Origin: Sabulibacter ruber
GTDB lineage: Bacteria > Bacteroidota > Bacteroidia > Cytophagales > Hymenobacteraceae
DNA length: 64,000 nucleotides
Direction of reading: 5' to 3'
NCBI RefSeq assembly: GCF_017355955.1
Contig: NZ_JAFFID010000001.1
Location: forward strand, 1,116,001 to 1,180,000
Below the pieces are notes generated by a model. That model was given only the letters and a program-made list of their open reading frames with translations. It was not told where the DNA came from and made no database searches. The translations under genes and the position numbers were made by a program. Every line of letters starts with the position of its first letter. The stretch's first letter is position 1. This document shows, one piece after another, positions 51,677-61,998 of the stretch.

Positions 51677-52471
51677 CTATCGCCAGTTCCCTGTTTTCCC
51701 TAAGAGTTTCTCTAAGTTTGGAATGAATTTCAGGCAAGCCTCAAAGTTACTGTAGTACTTTTCTTTGTCTACCTTGAAGTAGAAGGCGCCTTTTCTGGAA
51801 CGCTTTTTCTCTTTGTCCTTCTGCCGCACCAGCAGGCCAGTGGAGAGTACTCGCCGGGTAAAGTTCCGTTTGTCAAAGGCGGAGTCATACAGCTTTTCAT
51901 AGAGGGTTTGCAGTTGCGGAAGGGTAAACTTCTCGGGCAACAACTCAAACAAAATAGGGTGTAGGGCTGCTTTATAGCGTAAACGTGTCAGCGCCATTTC
52001 CACCATAGAATTATGGTCAAAAATCAAGCTTGGCATCTCGCTTAGCAGAAACCACTCGGCGTGGTAATCAGAGCTTAATTGAGCCTCATATTTTTGGATG
52101 TCAATCAAGGCAAAGTACGGAACAGAAATAGTGCGCTCCACAGGATCCCGGTTGGGTTCCCCGAACGCCGAGATTTGCTCCAGGTACACGCCCTCCAACC
52201 CTGTAAGTTGTTTCAGAACGCGCTGGGCACCCGCTTCCAGGCTCTCACACGGCTGAACAAAGCCTCCCATCAAACTCCACCTATGTTTTTCAGGCTCAAA
52301 TCCCCTCTTTATCAATAAAAGTTTGAAGTCATCTCCGTCAAACCCAAATATGATACAATCAACCGCAACATGAACCCTAGCTTGGCCTAAATACTTCATC
52401 CTTCCGCCAGTAGCTTTCGTTTGCTGGGTTCCATCTTGCTGATACGATAGGTTGGGTTCAAGCTTCACCAT
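51677..52471 (-). CDS. Nudix-domain transcriptional regulator (AraR/NrtR type)
   Basis: The protein has an N-terminal Nudix-like domain (VAVDCIIFGFDGDDFKLLLI, GGFVQPCESLEAGAQRVLKQ) in which the catalytic Nudix box is degenerate. The C-terminal part is a winged helix (FTLPQLQTLYEKLYDSAFDK, FTRRVLSTGLLV). NrtR/AraR regulators have this architecture and use the Nudix fold to bind a ligand; in Bacteroides an AraR of this type responds to arabinose. The xylan/arabinoxylan cluster next to it fits a pentose-sensing role. ATG 52399 is an alternative start. It is separated from the esterase gene by about 380 bases holding a terminator. Confidence 0.85.
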   Translation of the reverse strand: MVKLEPNLSYQQDGTQQTKATGGRMKYLGQARVHVAVDCIIFGFDGDDFKLLLIKRGFEPEKHRWSLMGGFVQPCESLEAGAQRVLKQLTGLEGVYLEQISAFGEPNRDPVERTISVPYFALIDIQKYEAQLSSDYHAEWFLLSEMPSLIFDHNSMVEMALTRLRYKAALHPILFELLPEKFTLPQLQTLYEKLYDSAFDKRNFTRRVLSTGLLVRQKDKEKKRSRKGAFYFKVDKEKYYSNFEACLKFIPNLEKLLGKTGNWR

Positions 52472-52762
52472 AGCTGTTTATTTAAACTATCCTGTTCAAG
52501 TGAATTGCAGTTGAATTTTCCCGCTGACGGGAATTAAGTTTTTACTCTTGATTAAGGCAAGGATTGGCAGTTGGCTAAATCCAAGCGCTAAGCTCTTCTT
52601 GGCTTAACAAAGCCTGACTCTTGAAATTTCACTCATCAAAATGTACCAGAATACCCATCATGTAAGCCCTGAAGAATACATCCCTCAGCTTTCTTGAGCA
52701 CAGCAAGGCCATTCTCACTGGGAGTAAGTCCTTCCAGGAGCATGGTTGAAGGTGTATTCCTT

Positions 52763-52814
52763 ACAAATGAACCGACGGCTACTTCTTGGTGTGAATAGCC
52801 GTCGGTTCATTTGT
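52763..52814 (-). terminator. Strong stem-loop, perfect 19-bp stem
   Basis: Arms 52763-52781 and 52796-52814 pair perfectly. It lies 40 bases after the stop of the esterase gene at 52853 and ends the xylan-degradation cluster. The remaining 52472-52762 shows no gene. Confidence 0.8.
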
Positions 52815-52852
52815 CAGTTCTTAGATGTGTTGCTTATCAAGTAGGGGTATGA

Positions 52853-53803
52853 TCACTTCTTAGCTTGGGGCTTGAGGAATTTATTAACATCCAGCCAGTG
52901 CATGAAGGCATCGAACCAGCGGTTGCTGGTTTTGTCTGGGTTACCGAGGCCGAAACCGTGGCCTCCGTTCTGGTAGAGGTGGAACTCCACTGGAATGCCT
53001 GCTTTGTACCAGGAATCAATCACCCCAAACTGGCCGCGGAAAAGGAAATCGTCGGTGGCAATCACGTTGAACATGGGCGGAGCGTTCTTGGGCACCTCCA
53101 CCGGACCCATACCGCCGTAGATAGGGCCGATGAAGGCCAGCTTCATAGTCTTGGAATTGAGGGTAGAGTGCATGGTGAGACCGGCACCCGCCGAAAAACC
53201 GATCATGCCAATTCTGCCCGTATCCACACCCCATTCCTTGGCCCGCTTAAGAATCAGGGCATAGGCAGCTTCGGCATCCTCCAGCTGGTTCGTTAGGTCT
53301 AGTTGGGGCATGCTGGGCGGGGTGGCACTTGCCGAGGCAGTGGTGGAGGGGGCTGGGGCATTGCGGGGTCGGTCCATCCAGGCCTTGAAGTCCTCCAGCG
53401 ATTCCGGCGTGGGGTGCAGCCGGTACTTCAGCACGAAAGCAGCAATTCCTTTATCAGCCAGTGCCTGGGCTACTTCCCAGCCCTCATTGCTCATGGAGAG
53501 CCACCGGAAACCGCCCCCGGGTGCAACAATCACGGCTGTGCCATTCGCCTTACCAGGCGCAGGCAGAAAGGGCGTCAGGGTTGCAGTGGAGATGTTCCGC
53601 GCCATAGGATCGCCCCACTGCTTGAACCAGGTCTCGGGGGCTTTCTGGTCATCCACCCCGCCCGTACCTAGCGGAATGGCTTTGGGCTCGGCAGGGGTTT
53701 TGAGTGGATAAATGGTACCGTCTTGCGCCGTTGCTGGGGCAGCGAAAATGACGCAGGTGGCCAAAAGAAACGCTTTAGCGAAGTTTATGGGTCTATAAGC
53801 CAT
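52853..53803 (-). CDS. Secreted alpha/beta-hydrolase esterase (acetylxylan esterase-like)
   Basis: The 316-residue protein has a signal peptide (FLLATCVIFAAPATAQ, cleavage near residue 27) and an alpha/beta-hydrolase fold. It shows the oxyanion region VIVAPGGGFRWLSMSNEG, nucleophile GFSAGAG, a probable acid in ATDDFLF and the final histidine in YQNGGHGFGLG. This matches BD-FAE/AXE-type esterases that deacetylate xylan fragments in the periplasm. It carries a proline/alanine/serine-rich insert (NAPAPSTTASASATPPS), probably a surface loop. It is the last gene of the minus-strand xylan cluster. Confidence 0.85.
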   Translation of the reverse strand: MAYRPINFAKAFLLATCVIFAAPATAQDGTIYPLKTPAEPKAIPLGTGGVDDQKAPETWFKQWGDPMARNISTATLTPFLPAPGKANGTAVIVAPGGGFRWLSMSNEGWEVAQALADKGIAAFVLKYRLHPTPESLEDFKAWMDRPRNAPAPSTTASASATPPSMPQLDLTNQLEDAEAAYALILKRAKEWGVDTGRIGMIGFSAGAGLTMHSTLNSKTMKLAFIGPIYGGMGPVEVPKNAPPMFNVIATDDFLFRGQFGVIDSWYKAGIPVEFHLYQNGGHGFGLGNPDKTSNRWFDAFMHWLDVNKFLKPQAKK

Positions 53804-53954
53804 GGAGAGATAATTTATAGGTGAGAACTTTATAAGTTATTTTGTTAGGGTTTTCATGTATGCATTACTGAGAATCGATGGTCTGATACATGGCTTTGCC
53901 TGCCCTTCGGTTATTGTACCTTAGTGAAGCAAAATGAGAGTAAACGATGCCCTT

Positions 53955-55712
53955 CTACTGGGGAAGTGCATCATTTGCCGAGGTGGCGTACAAACCAATC
54001 AAAGTACCCGTAAAACCGCCGGCCACATTGGTGGAGAGAATGTCACCAGAAACAGGGCCGCCCAGATCCACAAAGTCTTTTCCGTTGGTGGAGTAGCTAA
54101 ACTGGTAGGCATCCCCTTCGGCTTTTACCCGAAGTTGGATAGGCTTCCTGGCATCTATTTTCTGGCTACCAATGATTTTGGAGGCTCCTTTCTCGGTTCT
54201 TTCCAGCACCAGATAAGAGTCATTTCCTTTTTTAGTGAGACCAAACACGTAGTTGAATTTCTCGCTTTGCACCAACGCAATCCCCGCCAGATCCTTTTCT
54301 GATGCAGGCTTGTAATCAAGGGTGGTAGTATAGGAGAAACTGTTGTGCTGCTGACGAAGGAAGAGCGTTGAAGTAGGTTTAAGCTCCTTGATGTTTGCCG
54401 GGAAGGGGTTGATCTGCAACCCTTTCTTTGATTGAGAAATAAACGCCTCGCGGGGCCCTCTCAATCCCACCCAGCGGTAATCTAAGTTTTTAGAAGTAAA
54501 GTTGTCAGTGAAGGTGAAATTGCCGTTGGGGAAGAAACCTTCTTTTCCGGTTTTGTTCACCACTCCTGCCGGGGTTTTCAGCTTTGGCTCCAGCGGAACA
54601 AGGCCATTGACGAAAATGGGGAACTCACCTGACCAGTCAACCGGCAAGATAAACGTCTCGCGGCCAATGTTGACTCTGTTCTTCTCATTTGGGCGGATTG
54701 CCAGGAACACGCCATAGTATTTGTTATCGGGACCTTGCACCAGATCGGCGTGGCCGGCCCAATCCACCTTGTTTGCCCGGTTGGGATTCAAACTTCTTTG
54801 AGACAGGATAGGGTTGTTAGGAGCCGGGGTAAAGGGGCCCATGGGAGAATCGCTCACGAACACCACTTCGCTATGGTTCCCGCCTGTACCGCCTTCGGCG
54901 CACATCAGGAAATACCGTCCGTTCTTCTTGTAGATATGCGGAGCCTCAATCCAGATGGGTTTTTTCGCGAGGTCTACCCCACCGTTTACTATGATCTTGT
55001 CGGTTCCGGCAATGACCTGGTCCTTCTCAAGGTCATATTCCCACACTTTGATCACGCGGTGGCCTTCATACAGTTCTGTTCCTTTATCCGGGGCATCATT
55101 GTGCACCACATAGGCTTTCCCGTTGTCATCGAAGAAGAGGGAAGGATCTATCCCGCCAAATTTCAACTTATACGGATCACTCCATCCTTTGGCCGGGTCT
55201 TTTGATTTCACCACAATGTTCCCCGCCCCTCCGGCAAATGCCGTCACAATCATATAGAACGTGTCATTGTTAGGGTTATACTCAATGTCCGGGGCATACA
55301 CACCGGCGCTGATTCCTGTGTCATGCACATCCAGCTGCGAAACCCGGTCCAACACGTTCCCGATCTGCGTCCAGTTGACCAGATCCTTAGAATGGAAAAT
55401 AGGTACCCCGGGGAAAATGGCGAAGGACGAGGCCACCAGATAGTAGTCGTTGCCTTTGCGGGTGATGGCAGGATCTGGATACGCTCCCTGCAAAATAGGA
55501 TTGTAAAATTCCCCCTCCTTCAACGGGTAGTCCTTATAGACTTTATCGTTGCCTTCATAGACAGAATTAGAAAACACCGGGGCGTTTTTAACCTTCTTTG
55601 AACTCTGGCTGTTTGCCTTGAACCCTATACAAGAAAACACGACCACAAGAGCACAGAGCAAGGCTACCCGGCCATTTCTAATAGGAGCAAATCCAAATTT
55701 GATTCTCTTCAT
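53955..55712 (-). CDS. GH43 glycosidase with C-terminal beta-sandwich (xylosidase type)
   Basis: The 585-residue protein has a signal peptide (LLCALVVVFSCIGFKANS) and a five-bladed GH43 domain. The catalytic base is in QGAYPDPAI, the pKa modulator in GGIDPSLFF and the general acid in PIWIEAPHIYKK. Residues about 400-585 form a GH43 C-terminal concanavalin-like domain (FSYTTTLDYKPASEKDLAGI), which in this family shapes the active site for xylo-oligosaccharides. The likely reaction is release of xylose or arabinose from arabinoxylan fragments in the periplasm. Confidence 0.92.
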   Translation of the reverse strand: MKRIKFGFAPIRNGRVALLCALVVVFSCIGFKANSQSSKKVKNAPVFSNSVYEGNDKVYKDYPLKEGEFYNPILQGAYPDPAITRKGNDYYLVASSFAIFPGVPIFHSKDLVNWTQIGNVLDRVSQLDVHDTGISAGVYAPDIEYNPNNDTFYMIVTAFAGGAGNIVVKSKDPAKGWSDPYKLKFGGIDPSLFFDDNGKAYVVHNDAPDKGTELYEGHRVIKVWEYDLEKDQVIAGTDKIIVNGGVDLAKKPIWIEAPHIYKKNGRYFLMCAEGGTGGNHSEVVFVSDSPMGPFTPAPNNPILSQRSLNPNRANKVDWAGHADLVQGPDNKYYGVFLAIRPNEKNRVNIGRETFILPVDWSGEFPIFVNGLVPLEPKLKTPAGVVNKTGKEGFFPNGNFTFTDNFTSKNLDYRWVGLRGPREAFISQSKKGLQINPFPANIKELKPTSTLFLRQQHNSFSYTTTLDYKPASEKDLAGIALVQSEKFNYVFGLTKKGNDSYLVLERTEKGASKIIGSQKIDARKPIQLRVKAEGDAYQFSYSTNGKDFVDLGGPVSGDILSTNVAGGFTGTLIGLYATSANDALPQ

Positions 55713-55889
55713 TTTTAAATATTAGCTGTTTGGTTTTAAGCGTATTTTCCTGAAAACTCTCCTAAAACAGGAGTGCAGGAAAAGGTAAATTGGTATACTT
55801 CTCAAGATTTCACGTTAGCAACCCTTCACTTTCAGGAGGACGAAGGACGATGAAAAACACGTTGACAGTAAGTAAAGCCATTCCTGCTC

Positions 55890-57263
55890 TTACTTAGAGG
55901 CGAATCTCCACCAGTCAAAGTTGAAGAGAGCCCCCTGCCCTCCCTTGAACACCAGATACAGATCCTTCACCCCGGTCGCACCCTTAATTTTGCCTGCGGC
56001 GGTTTTCCACTTCAGTTCTCCCCCGGTGCTTTTCACCGGACAGGTACCCACCAGTTGGCCAGAGGGGCTGTCCAGGCGTACCTCAATTCTTCCGCCTGTA
56101 CCACCCGCCGCCACAGAAGCCTGGAACGATTTGGCACCCGCTCCGAAGTCCACGGATCTTACTTTGATGTAGTCACCCTCCTGAATATCGGTCACGTAAA
56201 CTCCTGTGTTGCCTTGTGTCTTGGTTTCCACGCCCTGCATCCAGGCACCTGTTTCTGCCTCGGTTTTCTGAAAAGGGTTCAAAAACGCCGCACTGGTGGT
56301 CACCCCCTCTTTGGTGGGTAAAATCCTGGGAATGGTCCCATCAGGGTTAAAGGAAAACTCCTCCACGGCTACTGATCGTCTGAAGCCTCCCCCGTTGGGC
56401 AAAGCACCGTTGTGGTAAAAGAGATAGGACTTCCCTTTGAAATCAACCAAACCCGGATGGTTGGTAAATGCCCCGCCTTTTTTGATCACGGTCATGATCG
56501 TGTCCCGGTAAACCCATGGCCCGGTAGGGCTGGTGCTGGTGGAGTAAGCCAGGTGCTCGGGCACCCCGCCGGCCGCATACAAGAGGTAATACAAACTGCC
56601 TCGCTTGTCTAACCAGGGACCTTCTTCGTAAGAGGTGGTTCTTTGGGTGTTATTGGGCCGTACCGCGAAGCTCTCCTTCGTTAAAGGAACCTCTACCACG
56701 CCAACCTTCTGGTCATAGGAAACCATGTCCTGGTTAAGTTTCACATACCACAGCTTGGGGTTTCCCCAATACAGATATGCCTGCCCGTCCTCATCAATGA
56801 ATGCCGTGGGGTCAATGTCTCCCCACTGGTTTGTGATCAACGGTTTTCCGATGGCGTCTTTGAAAGGTCCGGTAGGGCTGTCTGACACGGCTACGCCGAT
56901 GACTGGTCTCTTCAGCGTTTTGTCTGTGGCTGTCACGTACCAGTAGAACTTCCCGTTTCTGGAAATGCAGTGCGAGGCCCAGGCATCTCCGCTGGCCCAC
57001 TTGAACGTCTCAAAGGATAATGGGCTACCATGGTCCGTCCAGTTGACCATGTCTGCTGACGAATAAACCCGCCAGTCGTTCATCCTGAAGTAGGTGGCCG
57101 TATCCTCGTCATGGCCGGTATACAGGTACACTCTGTCTCTGTGCACCAAGGGAGCCGGGTCAGCCGTGTAGATGGTCTGGATAATAGGATTCTGTGCCCG
57201 GGCAAAAAAAGTGATCAGGCAAAGAACCCACATCCAAGAGATGACTTTGAAAGGAATCTTCAT
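55890..57263 (-). CDS. GH43 arabinofuranosidase-type enzyme with CBM6
   Basis: From the ATG at 57263 (start of a clear signal peptide ending FFARAQ) the protein has 457 residues. The GH43 domain covers about 30-310, with the catalytic base in TIYTADPAPLVH, the modulator in WGDIDPTAFIDEDG and the acid in TTSYEEGPWLDKRG. Residues about 325-455 form a CBM6 beta-sandwich (FQKTEAETGAWMQGVE, then DLYLVFKGG and FNFDWWRF). GH43-CBM6 proteins are typically arabinoxylan arabinofuranohydrolases or xylosidases; the precise specificity cannot be read from sequence. Confidence 0.92.
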   Translation of the reverse strand: MKIPFKVISWMWVLCLITFFARAQNPIIQTIYTADPAPLVHRDRVYLYTGHDEDTATYFRMNDWRVYSSADMVNWTDHGSPLSFETFKWASGDAWASHCISRNGKFYWYVTATDKTLKRPVIGVAVSDSPTGPFKDAIGKPLITNQWGDIDPTAFIDEDGQAYLYWGNPKLWYVKLNQDMVSYDQKVGVVEVPLTKESFAVRPNNTQRTTSYEEGPWLDKRGSLYYLLYAAGGVPEHLAYSTSTSPTGPWVYRDTIMTVIKKGGAFTNHPGLVDFKGKSYLFYHNGALPNGGGFRRSVAVEEFSFNPDGTIPRILPTKEGVTTSAAFLNPFQKTEAETGAWMQGVETKTQGNTGVYVTDIQEGDYIKVRSVDFGAGAKSFQASVAAGGTGGRIEVRLDSPSGQLVGTCPVKSTGGELKWKTAAGKIKGATGVKDLYLVFKGGQGALFNFDWWRFASK

Positions 57264-57327
57264 TTTACGTCTGGTATTTCTGAAAGCCACCCTCCCGTGA
57301 CTTTATCTTTGTTGCAAGAAATAGTGG

Positions 57328-58902
57328 CTACTCTGCCTTTGTGATCTGGTCCTGAATGCGGAAATAATCAAAATCTACCTGGCCGCCCGGCGTTTTGGTG
57401 GCGTAGTTGAAAAGCCCGAAGCGGTAACCCATGAAATGCGGGATGGTGTAGGCCATCTTCAGCGGCGTGCCAATTTTGGTCCAGGTCTTTCCGTCCAGGC
57501 TGTAGAAGAAATTCGCCACGTCCTTCCGCTCCTTAAAATCGCATTCGGCTTTCAAATACACCTTGTTCTGCTTGAGTGGAATATGCCCAACTTCCTCCGG
57601 CCTGCCTGACTGGGCATTGACCATGACTATGGATTTGACCCCGTTTTCAGATTTCACCCCAACTAAGCCATACCGTTGCTGCAACAAGGCAAGCCCGGCA
57701 AAATCACCATCCTTCATCTTGGTCACATCTATCAAAGTGGAACCGGAGCTTTCCGGCCCGATGGTACGCTGGGTAAGGGTGTTCCTGGCCAGCAGAAAAG
57801 AGGTATCCACCCGGCCGGTGGTCAGGCTTAGGTAGCCTTTCCGCTTCGTGACGGACCAAAGCTTGTTATCGGGGTTGTGGTTCCACTGCCAAACTAAAGG
57901 CAGGGCCGCCTCGCCTTTCCTGCGGGTGAACTCATCTGAGGCCACAATGCCCGGCATCAGGCCTTTGCTGGCGGGCAGGTTCAGCTTATCCGGCGCTTTG
58001 CCGTCCACTCCCAAAACGGGCCAGCCGTCTTTCCAGGTAACCGGCACCAGGTACGGGATACGGCCCACGGCCCCATAGTCACGGAACAGGTACGCGTACC
58101 AGTCACCGCCCGGAGTATCAATCAGTCCGCCTTGGGCCACGCCTTTGTCCTGCAGGGCCAGCTTGCCTTCATAAGGGCCGGTTATCTTATCTGCGCGATG
58201 AACGATGACGGTGCGCATGCCTTCCTTGGGCCAGGCAATGTTGAACAAGTAATATTTCCCGTTCACCTTGAAAAGCTGAGACCCTTCGGCTTGAAGGTTG
58301 ATATTAGGTCCTGCCGGAGCACTGGCATTATCAATGGGCACCCTTTCCGTGCCTGGCTTCACTCCCGAAAGATCTTCCCGAAGCTCAACCATTTTCAGGT
58401 TGCCGGCACCATAAATTAGATACACCTTCCCGTCATCTTCAAAGAAAATGGTATGGTCATGGTAAGACGGCCTGAAAGAAACAGCCTTCCAAGGACCTTT
58501 TTCGATGTCCTTGGTGGTGTACACATGGGTTTTCCCGGTGGTTTGCGCAAAAGTGGTCAGATAGTAGGTGCCCTTGTGGTACCGCAGGCTGCTGGCCCAG
58601 GAGCCTCTTCCATAGGTGCTTTTCCCATTTGTCAGGGTCATTTCATCTACATTGGCCAAGGTATCATAGGCGTAATTTACCAGTTGCCAGTTCACCAGGT
58701 CTTTTGATTTCATGATGGGCACACCCGGGCTCATGTGCATGGTAGTGCTGCTCATGTAATAGGTGTCCCCTACCCGGATCATGGCCAGATCGGGCACATC
58801 GGCGTGAATGATGGGGTTTTGGGCCCCTTGCCCCTGCGAGGAAAAGGTCCAGCAGAGGGAAAGTAGGGTAAGTAAACCTATGCGCGAAAGTTTGTTCATC
58901 AT
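57328..58902 (-). CDS. GH43 glycosidase with C-terminal beta-sandwich
   Basis: The 524-residue protein has a signal peptide (IGLLTLLSLCWTFSSQGQG). The GH43 domain has the base in IIHADVPDLAMIRVGD, the modulator in YHDHTIFFEDDG and the acid in LQAEGSQLFKVNG. The DVPD variant of the first motif and the GPNINLQAEGS block match a GH43 subfamily that includes arabinofuranosidases and xylosidases. Residues about 330-520 are the C-terminal sandwich. It starts 29 bases after the CE6-type esterase, so they are likely co-transcribed. Confidence 0.92.
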   Translation of the reverse strand: MMNKLSRIGLLTLLSLCWTFSSQGQGAQNPIIHADVPDLAMIRVGDTYYMSSTTMHMSPGVPIMKSKDLVNWQLVNYAYDTLANVDEMTLTNGKSTYGRGSWASSLRYHKGTYYLTTFAQTTGKTHVYTTKDIEKGPWKAVSFRPSYHDHTIFFEDDGKVYLIYGAGNLKMVELREDLSGVKPGTERVPIDNASAPAGPNINLQAEGSQLFKVNGKYYLFNIAWPKEGMRTVIVHRADKITGPYEGKLALQDKGVAQGGLIDTPGGDWYAYLFRDYGAVGRIPYLVPVTWKDGWPVLGVDGKAPDKLNLPASKGLMPGIVASDEFTRRKGEAALPLVWQWNHNPDNKLWSVTKRKGYLSLTTGRVDTSFLLARNTLTQRTIGPESSGSTLIDVTKMKDGDFAGLALLQQRYGLVGVKSENGVKSIVMVNAQSGRPEEVGHIPLKQNKVYLKAECDFKERKDVANFFYSLDGKTWTKIGTPLKMAYTIPHFMGYRFGLFNYATKTPGGQVDFDYFRIQDQITKAE

Positions 58903-58931
58903 AGAAAGCTATGTTCCCTTTTAGAAAACTG

Positions 58932-59813
<882 letters not shown>

Positions 59814-60029
59814 TCAGTTGTTTCGGTTTAAATCGCCTTCCCACTTGTTCATTCAAAGCGGTACTCAACATTCGTTTCAGGGCTGTTTTCTGGAAAGTAG
59901 CTCCAAAATGAATATAAGAAAGATAAACAGGAGAAATCGGTTTTACTCCTTGAAAGCTTTGCTAATGAGCACAGATGGTTGGTGGTTTCTGGGTAAGCCT
60001 GAACAAGTCAGCCCATACTTCACTGTTTC

Positions 60030-61991
60030 TTACCGGTTCACCAGCACAATGCCTCCCTGCGGCTGAATGGTGACTTTCAGCTCACCGTTTTTGGCAACTT
60101 TCACTTTTTTGGTGTAGCTGGTGCCGTCCTTATTATCGCCGTAGAAAACAACCTCTTTTCCGGAAAACATGGGTAAACTGAGTTTCAGGTTTATGGGCTC
60201 AGCCTGGGCGTTCACGCCGGCCACGTACCAGTTGCTGCCATGCTGTCTGGCCAGTACGCTATACTTGCCGGGGTAGCCGTCCAGGAAGTGGGTATCGTCC
60301 CAGGTGGTGGGTACCTGCTTCATGAAATCAATCGCGAAAGCGGGGGCATCCTGCAGGTTATTGGGTGCGAGGGCGAAAAACTGAACTGGGTTCTGGAACA
60401 GCACCGATGTGGCCAGTTGGAACGCATCGGTGGTTTTCCGATGGTTACCCCCGTTGTTGGTGCGGTTATAGCGTTTGTTCAAGACCACCCCACCAAATTC
60501 CATGCTGCCCACAGCATTTCTGATGAAGGGGTGCAAGGTGGCACTGAAAGCCTCCCGGTCGTTGGAATGCTGGCTGAACATCAGGTTCTCGGAGGCTAGC
60601 ACGGCTTCACTGCCCACATAATTGGGGAACATGCGCTCCCAGCCTCTTGGGAGGGTAGTGCCGTGGAAAACCACCATCAAGCCGTAGTCGTTGGCATCAG
60701 AGAGAATGTCTTCATAGAGGCGCATGGTTTCCTGCTTGTCTCCGCCGAAGAAATCGACTTTAATACCTTTTACCCCGTTTTGTTTCATCCATTGCATTTC
60801 CTTCTTGCGGACAATGGCAGTATTCATTTTGTTGAGAGGTGTTTGGGGGGCATCGTTGACCGTTCCGTTGGAGTTGTACCACAGAAAAACACCTACATTT
60901 TTAGACGCGGCGTATTTGATAAGCTCTTCCATGCGCGGATACCCAATATTCTTATCCCACAGGGCATCAATGAGAATGAACTGGTAGCCCAGCTGAGCCG
61001 CCAGATCTATGTACGTGACCTGGTCCTCGTATTTCATGCTTTGGTCCTGCCACATGATCCAGCTCCAGGTTCCTTTGCCGAAGGCATACTCCATGGAAGG
61101 CTCGTATAGCGGCTCCACCACGTCATACGGGATGGTGGTCTCCACAATGGGCTTCAGGCCCTTGCCTACCGTGATGGTACGCCATGGGGTAATTCCCGGA
61201 ACGCCAATAGCGGCCCCGGTGCTGCCAAACCCGTTGTTCTCGGTGATATCCGGGAAAGCGATGGAGTACGTGCCATCAGCAGTTGGGTCACTAAGGTGAG
61301 ACCCGCAGTAAAGCCCTCTGACGCCAGTCTCAGAAATAAGGGCCCAGTGGGCTCCTACCTTGAAAAGGCCCGGAAACGTGTAACCAAGCCCATGGGCCGA
61401 TCTGGCAGCGATGTCCTGCTCTACCTGGTATCCTTCTTCATAGCTGGGCTTGGTTCTGGCAAACCCCACCATGGATTTGGATTGCGGCGTCAAAAAGCCT
61501 TTGGCCTGCTGGGGGAAATTAAAACCGGTTACTTCTTTCTCCACTACCAGAGCCCTAGGGTCTCCTTGCTCAGGTAGTTGGTACCGGAAAGCAATGTCAT
61601 TGTTGCTCACCCTGAACACCACCTGCAGCACCTTCTTGTCTTTGTTCACAAACGAGCACTCCAGCTCATTGGCCAAGTAATGCACCTGTGACTTTTTGAT
61701 TTTCTGTTGACTATATTTCTGGTCTATCTTGTTTTGCTTGGTGTCCTGCAGGGTAAGATTCTGAGAAAGATCAATCAGGTTGGTTTTCAGCCCCAAAGGC
61801 GAATTCTCCAGAATGGTTTCTCCCGCGTGCGTTACCCGGTAATGAGGCTGACCGCTTTGCAGAAATACCTCTACTTGTAGCTGGCCGTCGGGGCTTTTCA
61901 CGGAAGGGTTCTGCGCCTGCGCCCAGAAAGGGACTATGAAAAGGAAACAAATGATTCGCTGTAATGGGCTTTTAACTTCTTTCAATCGCAT
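60030..61991 (-). CDS. GH97 glycosidase, retaining type
   Basis: The 653-residue protein has a signal peptide (IICFLFIVPFWAQAQ), an N-terminal GH97 beta-sandwich (about 28-280), a catalytic TIM barrel (about 290-560) and a C-terminal sandwich. Asp in NGVKGIKVDFFGGDKQE is the nucleophile characteristic of retaining GH97 enzymes. Those include alpha-galactosidases and beta-L-arabinopyranosidases, as opposed to the inverting SusB type. The acid region VFHGTTLPRGWERMFPNYVG is intact. In a xylan locus it probably removes galactose or arabinopyranose decorations. It starts 7 bases after the GH10 gene. Confidence 0.92.
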   Translation of the reverse strand: MRLKEVKSPLQRIICFLFIVPFWAQAQNPSVKSPDGQLQVEVFLQSGQPHYRVTHAGETILENSPLGLKTNLIDLSQNLTLQDTKQNKIDQKYSQQKIKKSQVHYLANELECSFVNKDKKVLQVVFRVSNNDIAFRYQLPEQGDPRALVVEKEVTGFNFPQQAKGFLTPQSKSMVGFARTKPSYEEGYQVEQDIAARSAHGLGYTFPGLFKVGAHWALISETGVRGLYCGSHLSDPTADGTYSIAFPDITENNGFGSTGAAIGVPGITPWRTITVGKGLKPIVETTIPYDVVEPLYEPSMEYAFGKGTWSWIMWQDQSMKYEDQVTYIDLAAQLGYQFILIDALWDKNIGYPRMEELIKYAASKNVGVFLWYNSNGTVNDAPQTPLNKMNTAIVRKKEMQWMKQNGVKGIKVDFFGGDKQETMRLYEDILSDANDYGLMVVFHGTTLPRGWERMFPNYVGSEAVLASENLMFSQHSNDREAFSATLHPFIRNAVGSMEFGGVVLNKRYNRTNNGGNHRKTTDAFQLATSVLFQNPVQFFALAPNNLQDAPAFAIDFMKQVPTTWDDTHFLDGYPGKYSVLARQHGSNWYVAGVNAQAEPINLKLSLPMFSGKEVVFYGDNKDGTSYTKKVKVAKNGELKVTIQPQGGIVLVNR

Positions 61992-61998
61992 ACCTAGC